From: Myxococcaceae bacterium
Lineage (GTDB): Bacteria; Myxococcota; Myxococcia; Myxococcales; Myxococcaceae
Direction of reading: 5' to 3'
Assembly: GCA_016793095.1 (NCBI GenBank)
Contig: JAEUJQ010000063.1
Coordinates: 1-53,486, forward strand
DNA: 53,486 bases
The stretch's first letter is position 1. Every line of letters starts with the position of its first letter. Positions 50,765 through 53,486 of this stretch are shown piece by piece. The position numbers were made by a program, and so were the translations under genes. The notes under the pieces are model-generated. The model was given only the letters and a program-made list of their open reading frames with translations, was not told the DNA's origin and made no database searches.

Positions 50765-52267
50765 GTGGTCGCGATACTCACCGCCCCGATGGAGCCCCGG
50801 CGCCCGATCGTCACCTTCGTCCTCGTCGGCATGAACGTCGCCGCGTTCCTCGCCATGGTGGCCTCTGGCATCTCGCCCACCCAGCCGGGCGTGGAGCAGC
50901 TGCTCGCCGTCGGCGCCAACCGCGGCACGCTCGTCGTCTTTCAGCATGAGTACTGGCGGGCGCTCACCAGCATGTTCATCCACATCGGGGTGCTGCACCT
51001 CGCGGTGAACATGTACTCGCTCTGGCGGGTCGGCGCGTTCGTCGAGCGCATGCTGGGCGGCCCGCTGTACGTGCTCGTCTACACGCTCGCCGGTCTCGGC
51101 GGCGCCTTCGCGTCGGTGCTGTGGAACCCCGTCAACGTCTCGGCCGGCGCGTCGGGAGCGATCTTCGGGCTCTTCGGGTTCGTCATGGGCTTCGCCATTC
51201 AGGCGCGCCACCTGCTCCCACCGGACGCCGCGAAGAGCCTGTGGGACGGGATCCTCGCGACCCTGGCCATCAACCTCTTCCTCGCGTTCTCGGTGCCGTA
51301 CCTCGACAACGCCGCACACCTCGGCGGCGCCGTCATCGGTCTGCTCGCGGGCTTCGTCGCCACGGCCTCGGCGCTCGAGCGGGAAGGGCGGGGCGCGGCG
51401 TTCAGCTCCCAGCTCATCGTCATCGCCGCGGTGATCGGCCTCGCGGTGCTCGCCGGAGTTCGCACGCAGAACAACCCCCGGGCCCACGCCGCCGAGCTGA
51501 TGCAGAAGGCGCAGGAGGCCTTTCAGGCGAGACAGTTCGAGCAGGTCGAGGCGCTCACGAGCAAGGCGCTCGAGTCGGGAAAGGAGCCACTGGCCCTGAT
51601 CCTCCGGTCCTTCGCGCGCAACGAGCGCGGCGACAAGGACGGTGGGCTGTCTGACGTGACCGCCGCGATCGACACGATGGTGGGCACCGACGCATCGCCG
51701 CAGCTCCTCGCCGAGGCGTTCGCGCTGCGCGCAGGGGCGCATCAGGTCGATGGTCGGTTCGCCGAGGCCGACGCCGATCTGTCTCGCGCCTACCGGCTGC
51801 GGCCGGATCCAGCCTACGTGGGCCTGCGGGGCTATGCCCGGCTGCGCCTGGGCGACGCCGACGGGGGACTTCAGGACGTGCGCGCGACGCTCTCGCAGCG
51901 AGGCGCTGACGCGATGGTGCTCAACAACCTCGCGTGGGGCCTGCTCGCCACGGGGCAGGATCTCGGCCTCGCCCTGGAGCTGGTGAACGCGTCGATCGCC
52001 AGGAGCCCGAGCGCCGCCGCGAAGGGCACCCGCTGCTGGATTCAGGTGGCGCGGGGACTGCGCGACGAGGCCCTGGCCGATTGCCTCGCCGCCGTGGAGG
52101 GCGCCAACGAGGTGATGGACCGCGGCATGGTGGCCTTCCTGCAAGGCCGGCCCGACGAGGCCGTGCAGTCGTGGGAGGAGGCCTCGCGGCGCAACCCCGT
52201 CGACGCCGCCGACGTCGCGCCCTGGCTCGAGGCAGCGAGGGCGCAGCTCGATGCGGGAGCGCCCTGA
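50765..52267 (+). CDS. Rhomboid-family intramembrane protease with C-terminal TPR domain
   Basis: The protein has 500 residues. Six or seven membrane segments occupy residues 15-235. Rhomboid signatures are present: HIGVLHLAVNMYSLWRVGAF, catalytic serine in NVSAGASGAIFGLFGF (near 129), and the histidine in DNAAHLGGAVIGLLAG (near 185), so the dyad is intact. The last 250 residues are soluble TPR-like helices (AELMQKAQEAFQARQFEQVE and later units to about 490). The TPR part probably binds partners or substrates on the cytosolic side. The GTG at 50765 has weak support; an ATG at 50789 (MEPRRPIVTF) is an equally likely start. Confidence 0.88.
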   Translation: MVAILTAPMEPRRPIVTFVLVGMNVAAFLAMVASGISPTQPGVEQLLAVGANRGTLVVFQHEYWRALTSMFIHIGVLHLAVNMYSLWRVGAFVERMLGGPLYVLVYTLAGLGGAFASVLWNPVNVSAGASGAIFGLFGFVMGFAIQARHLLPPDAAKSLWDGILATLAINLFLAFSVPYLDNAAHLGGAVIGLLAGFVATASALEREGRGAAFSSQLIVIAAVIGLAVLAGVRTQNNPRAHAAELMQKAQEAFQARQFEQVEALTSKALESGKEPLALILRSFARNERGDKDGGLSDVTAAIDTMVGTDASPQLLAEAFALRAGAHQVDGRFAEADADLSRAYRLRPDPAYVGLRGYARLRLGDADGGLQDVRATLSQRGADAMVLNNLAWGLLATGQDLGLALELVNASIARSPSAAAKGTRCWIQVARGLRDEALADCLAAVEGANEVMDRGMVAFLQGRPDEAVQSWEEASRRNPVDAADVAPWLEAARAQLDAGAP

Positions 52268-52339
52268 GACGCCCGGCGCGCGCGGTCATTCCCGGTCGGG
52301 GCCGTGTTGGCGCGACGCGTCCGCGCCGGGGGCGGCGAG

Positions 52340-53125
52340 TCAACCCTGAAACACCGGGAAGAGGCGCCGGGTGTTGTCGAGCAGGGCGCGCCGAAGGGTC
52401 TCGGGCGGCTCCCCACGCTGCTTCGCCATCGCGTCGATGATGAGCGGCAGGTAGGCAGGCTCCGAGCGTTGGCCCCGGTGCGGGTGCGGCGCCTGATCGG
52501 GCGCGTCGGTCTCGGCCAGCAGGCGGTCGAGGGGCACGCTCTTGAGCGCGTCGATCGGCCGTCGCGCCTCGGCGAAGCTGACCGGCCCCGCGAACGAGAA
52601 GTGACAGCCGTGCTTCAGGTACTTCGTCGTCAGATCGGCGGAGCCCGAGTAGCTGTGCATGAGCAGCCCCGCCTCTGGAACCGGCTCCGTCTTCAGCACC
52701 TCGAGCAGCGCCGGGTGCGCGCGCAGGCAGTGCATCAACAGCGGCAGCCGGTGTTTGCGCGCGAGCGCGAAGTGCCCGCGGAGCACGCGCACCTGGCGCT
52801 CCATCGGCGCCGTCGCGACGGTCGGTCCGTCGAGCCCGCACTCCCCCACGGCGATCGCGCCGCCGCACGAGAGCAGCTCGTCGAGGTGCGAGAGGTGCTT
52901 CTCGTCGTCTCGCTCCTCCAGCTCCGGTAGGAGCTGCGGGTGAATGCCCAGGCCCACCTGGACCCGTGCGTCACGACGCGGCCACTCCAGCAGCGCCGCC
53001 CACGTCGATGGGGCGACGCCAGGCACCACGAGGCCCGTCACGCCCGCCGCCCAGGCCCGCTCGAGCGCCGCGTCGCGGTCGTCGTCGAAGCGCGGCAGGT
53101 CGAGGTGGCAGTGGGTGTCGATCAC
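52340..53125 (-). CDS. tatD: TatD-family metal-dependent hydrolase
   Basis: The protein has 261 residues. The start is GTG at 53125, overlapping the upstream stop (GTGA). The TatD/DUF metal site is visible: VIDTHCHLDLPRF (HxH), GECGLDG (Glu), LMHCLRAHP, LLMHSYSGS (His) and LLAETDAPDQAPHPHRG (Asp). Members are 3'-5' exonucleases or deoxyribonucleases, or metal-dependent hydrolases of unknown use. It lies in a two-gene unit with a Trm112-like gene. Confidence 0.93.
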   Translation of the reverse strand: MIDTHCHLDLPRFDDDRDAALERAWAAGVTGLVVPGVAPSTWAALLEWPRRDARVQVGLGIHPQLLPELEERDDEKHLSHLDELLSCGGAIAVGECGLDGPTVATAPMERQVRVLRGHFALARKHRLPLLMHCLRAHPALLEVLKTEPVPEAGLLMHSYSGSADLTTKYLKHGCHFSFAGPVSFAEARRPIDALKSVPLDRLLAETDAPDQAPHPHRGQRSEPAYLPLIIDAMAKQRGEPPETLRRALLDNTRRLFPVFQG

Positions 53126-53355
53126 GAGAAGTTCGGCGTGATGCCCTCGGCCTTCGCCTTCGCCACCAGCGCCTCGTGCTCCTGCGGGCTCGCCTGCGTG
53201 GACTCCTCGACGAGCATCACCGGCACGTCGTCGTCGATGCGGTACTTCCGCTTGAGCCGCGGGTTGTAGAGGAGCCGGTCGGCCGCGAAGTACAGGAGCG
53301 GTCCCTTGTCTTCCGGGCAGGCGAGGATGTCGAGCAGCTTTGGATCGAGCGCCAT
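53122..53355 (-). CDS. Trm112-family small protein (YcaR-like)
   Basis: The protein has 77 residues. It begins MALDPKLLDILACPEDKGPL, the standard start of bacterial Trm112/YcaR (UPF0434) proteins, which partner methyltransferases or assist cell-envelope metabolism. The zinc pair found in some members is reduced here to a single Cys in LACPED, as in YcaR-type proteins. LYNPRLKRKYRIDDDVPVML is the usual second half. The ATG is only 2 bp from the predicted 3' end of the group II intron, so its native promoter and ribosome binding site are displaced by the intron. It is coupled to tatD by GTGA. Confidence 0.92.
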   Translation of the reverse strand: MALDPKLLDILACPEDKGPLLYFAADRLLYNPRLKRKYRIDDDVPVMLVEESTQASPQEHEALVAKAKAEGITPNFS

Positions 53356-53357
53356 TG

Positions 53358-53486
53358 GTAGATCGTGCTTCCTTACTGCGGGTTGAAAGACACAGCGAAG
53401 GAAGCACGACCCCCGTTCAAACCGTACGTGCGGATTTCCCGCATACGGCTTGCCGGTGGGGTTTCGGACAGTCGCATTACGCAGCC
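53358..53486 (-). mobile_element. Group II intron, 3' end (domains V and VI), cut by the window edge
   Basis: On the minus strand, positions 53451-53419 form a domain V: AAGCCGTA pairs with TACGGTTT through the G-U of the AGC catalytic triad, a two-nucleotide CG bulge follows on the 3' side, and a short upper stem closes on a GAAA-containing loop. Positions 53409-53363 form domain VI, with a perfect 12-bp stem TCGTGCTTCCTT / AAGGAAGCACGA and an A next to it that could be the branch point. The intron 3' end is predicted at 53358 (ends in AC). The intron protein, if any, lies outside the window. Confidence 0.82.

Noticed and set aside
53363-53409. Hairpin at the right end read as a transcription terminator
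   Set aside because: No T-run follows on either strand, and its place next to a domain V fits intron domain VI better.

Overview
The window is high-GC, densely coded DNA from a myxobacterium (phylum Myxococcota, probably the Myxococcus/Archangium side). Four things point there: a FrzS-type gliding-motility protein (an atypical receiver followed by a long coiled coil), many large Hanks-type Ser/Thr kinases with the HRDVSPQN catalytic loop, lipoproteins with GGSTA/GGAVA spacer arrays, and a secreted metalloprotease ending in a MYXO-CTERM-like tail. It looks like one contig of a draft assembly. The right end lies in the 3' end (domains V and VI) of a group II intron on the minus strand. The left end looks like the 5' part of a group II intron, also on the minus strand.

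Layout. 0.3-3.2 kb: a membrane-anchored protein and a PQQ-like beta-propeller protein. 3.3-6.6 kb: an overlapping operon of a HARE-HTH/Mrr-like protein and two lipoproteins. 6.6-9.6 kb: birA, coaX and a coupled repeat protein. 9.6-12.9 kb: frzS next to an ECF sigma factor and its anti-sigma factor. 13.1-20.3 kb: two related repeat lipoproteins, one coupled to a Ser/Thr kinase, and a TPR protein. 20.3-26.3 kb: alanine dehydrogenase, a very large amidohydrolase/TSP3/lamin-tail lipoprotein, a CxxCH lipoprotein and tRNA-Arg. 26.3-35.5 kb: a Ser/Thr kinase, a YiiX-like hydrolase, a CAT-anticodon tRNA with a clear terminator, a ribbon-helix-helix gene plus microprotein, a VOC protein, an orphan GspE N-domain protein and a pseudokinase with PEGA domains. 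35.5-41.1 kb: an HtrA protease coupled to a metalloprotease, an agmatinase-family enzyme and a quinone oxidoreductase. 41.2-49.1 kb: pepP, accD, folC, grpE, a second htrA and ligD. 49.1-53.4 kb: Uma2, tcdA, a rhomboid-TPR protein, tatD and a Trm112-like gene.

Gene organisation. Genes in one direction often overlap by ATGA or GTGA. Convergent neighbours are separated by only 4-22 bp with no visible terminator. Many first genes have a TAnnnT -10 box only 6-11 nt before the start codon and no Shine-Dalgarno, which suggests leaderless or nearly leaderless mRNAs. Housekeeping functions (biotin, CoA, fatty acid, folate, chaperone, tRNA modification) alternate with lineage-specific signalling and surface proteins. 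No CRISPR array, prophage or plasmid module was seen, and no stretch over 300 bp lacks a gene.
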